DNA from: Casuarina equisetifolia | Lineage: Eukaryota > Streptophyta > Magnoliopsida > Fagales > Casuarinaceae | NCBI GenBank assembly: GCA_028551475.1 | Contig: CM052361.1 | Coordinates: forward strand, 13,275,501-13,339,500 | DNA length: 64,000 nt | Direction of reading: 5' to 3' | Shown: positions 63,101 through 64,000 of the stretch, one piece after another | Numbering within the stretch: position 1 is the first letter of the stretch | How the letters are laid out: every line of letters begins with the position of its first letter | Made by a program: the position numbers and the translations under genes | Notes under the pieces: model-generated | Database searches by the model: none | The model's input: only the letters and a program-made list of their open reading frames with translations | Told to the model about the DNA's origin: nothing

Positions 63101-64000
63101 AGGTCGTAAAAGAACTTGTTAAATTCAACCGAGTTAGAGCAGATCCTATGCTTAAGCAATCTTGCAAAAGGTCTACACTGTCCTGAGCCTTGCATTTGGC
63201 TTAATTATCTGCTTGAAGGATCTCACCAAAGATCAAGTTTGTTCTAAGTATTGGATCATCAATCCTGTAGTTGGGTGGCCTAAGTTTAAGAGCTATGGTT
63301 CAAAGTTATCCTTCTTGTGTTGCTCATCTTGCAACTTGCCAATCTTGATATTTTAAAATATTGGAGCAAGATTCTTATATTCTAATATTAAAGAAAGAAG
63401 AACATGAAATTGGAGAAGTTACTATTACCTGGATTGAAACAATGAATCAAAATTCAGCACCCAATTTTGTAATATGTGCATTATTCCTAGTGGAAGGACA
63501 TATTTGATATCCCAATCAGCGATGTCACGATGAAGATTCTTTAGATATTCATAGATTTTTATAAGACTTGCGTTGTTGGCCTCTAATCCATTTAGTCAAA
63601 AGTTGCGATTGGATTTTAATACTGTAAAAAGAAGTGGTTCGAATCATTCTCATAGTTGGCAATTGGAAGGAAAGCATGATTTGATGGGTTACAAGCTCCA
63701 AATCTGCAATTGATTCCCTATGATAAGGTCGACAAAGACGTTGATCGCTAAGCATATAGCTAGTGAGTTTTCATTCTTTTATTAAGAGAAATTTCAAGTA
63801 TTAGACGATAAAAACCTTTTTTTTTTTTTTACTACGTTCACAATTACATGGAAAACTTACCACAGTAAAAAGGTTTGGTTTGTAGGATACAATGAATTTA
63901 TTGAGTTGAAGTTATATTTAAAACCAATAATTAGGATTTTAATAGCCTCTAATAGAATAAATTAGTTAGTGTAAATAGGTCCAAAGTTCAATTCAAAAAC
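60200..64000. other. Right end of the window, no recognised gene
   Basis: AT-rich DNA with short ORFs (60119-60322, 61414-61701 minus, 62614-62859, 63162-63356) that show no domains. The only clear structure is the hairpin at 61915-61987. The decayed right part of the gypsy element might lie here, but I found no reverse transcriptase or integrase motif. Confidence 0.5.
61915..61987 (+). repeat. Short inverted repeat with 27-bp arms
   Basis: Arms 61915-61941 and 61961-61987 pair with one mismatch (outer CATTTTTCTGCAT, inner GCACCTGCACCT). The 19-base centre contains a further TCCAC/GTGGA pairing. It could be the two ends of a small foldback element or a precursor of a small RNA. Confidence 0.85.

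Noticed and set aside
63637-63647. TTCGAATC-type tRNA T-loop sequence
   Set aside because: No acceptor stem, D-arm or anticodon arm could be placed around it.

Overview
This is nuclear DNA of a flowering plant, almost certainly a eudicot. Genes are split by AT-rich GT-AG introns and encode plant-specific families: a heavy-metal-associated isoprenylated protein, a thylakoid lumen protein, a plastid/mitochondrial histidyl-tRNA synthetase and a plant-type complex I subunit. The spaces between them hold decayed LTR retrotransposons and microsatellites. No bacterial operons, CRISPR arrays or rRNA genes were seen. Exons were joined by eye from splice sites, reading phase and remembered protein families.

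Left part (1-25.1 kb), gene-dense: a minus-strand gene joining a degenerate phosphoglycerate-kinase-like region to the start of a tRNA (guanine-N7) methyltransferase-like domain, cut by the left window edge; a divergent plus-strand EMC5/membrane magnesium transporter gene (6296-8935); a single-exon TFIID subunit TAF8 gene (minus, 11107-12228); a small complex I subunit gene (plus, 13158-15518); a thylakoid lumen 15 kDa protein gene (plus, 16951-19151) with a GC-AG intron and a possible alternative last exon; and an acylphosphatase gene (minus, 23980-25070) with an N-terminal extension.

Middle part (25-42.5 kb), repeat-rich: three copies of one LTR, two direct and one inverted, so that the last two form a near-perfect palindrome (27524-29046); a large dispersed duplication (29975-32348 and 33003-35070), the second copy of which carries a solo LTR with a perfect 5-bp target duplication and an empty site in the sister copy; a compact uL18-family ribosomal protein gene (35078-35410); and a two-HMA-domain HIPP gene with a CaaX end (minus, 40640-42485).

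Right part (42.5-64 kb): an 11-exon organellar histidyl-tRNA synthetase gene (plus, 45440-52947), then a graveyard of Ty3/gypsy DNA (LTR, primer-binding-site-like sequence, broken gag with a zinc knuckle) interrupted by two long solo-LTR-like copies, and a final 3.8 kb with no recognisable gene but one clear 27-bp-arm hairpin.

The genes are unrelated housekeeping functions (ER insertion, transcription initiation, respiration, photosynthesis, organellar translation), each with its own promoter. From memory, EMC5, acylphosphatase and the HIPP gene lie close together on Arabidopsis chromosome 5 (At5g03345, At5g03370, At5g03380), so part of this window looks like a conserved block expanded by repeats. 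The least ordinary items are the PGK-like/TrmB-like fusion, the GC-AG intron with its possible alternative exon, and the nested repeat structures.
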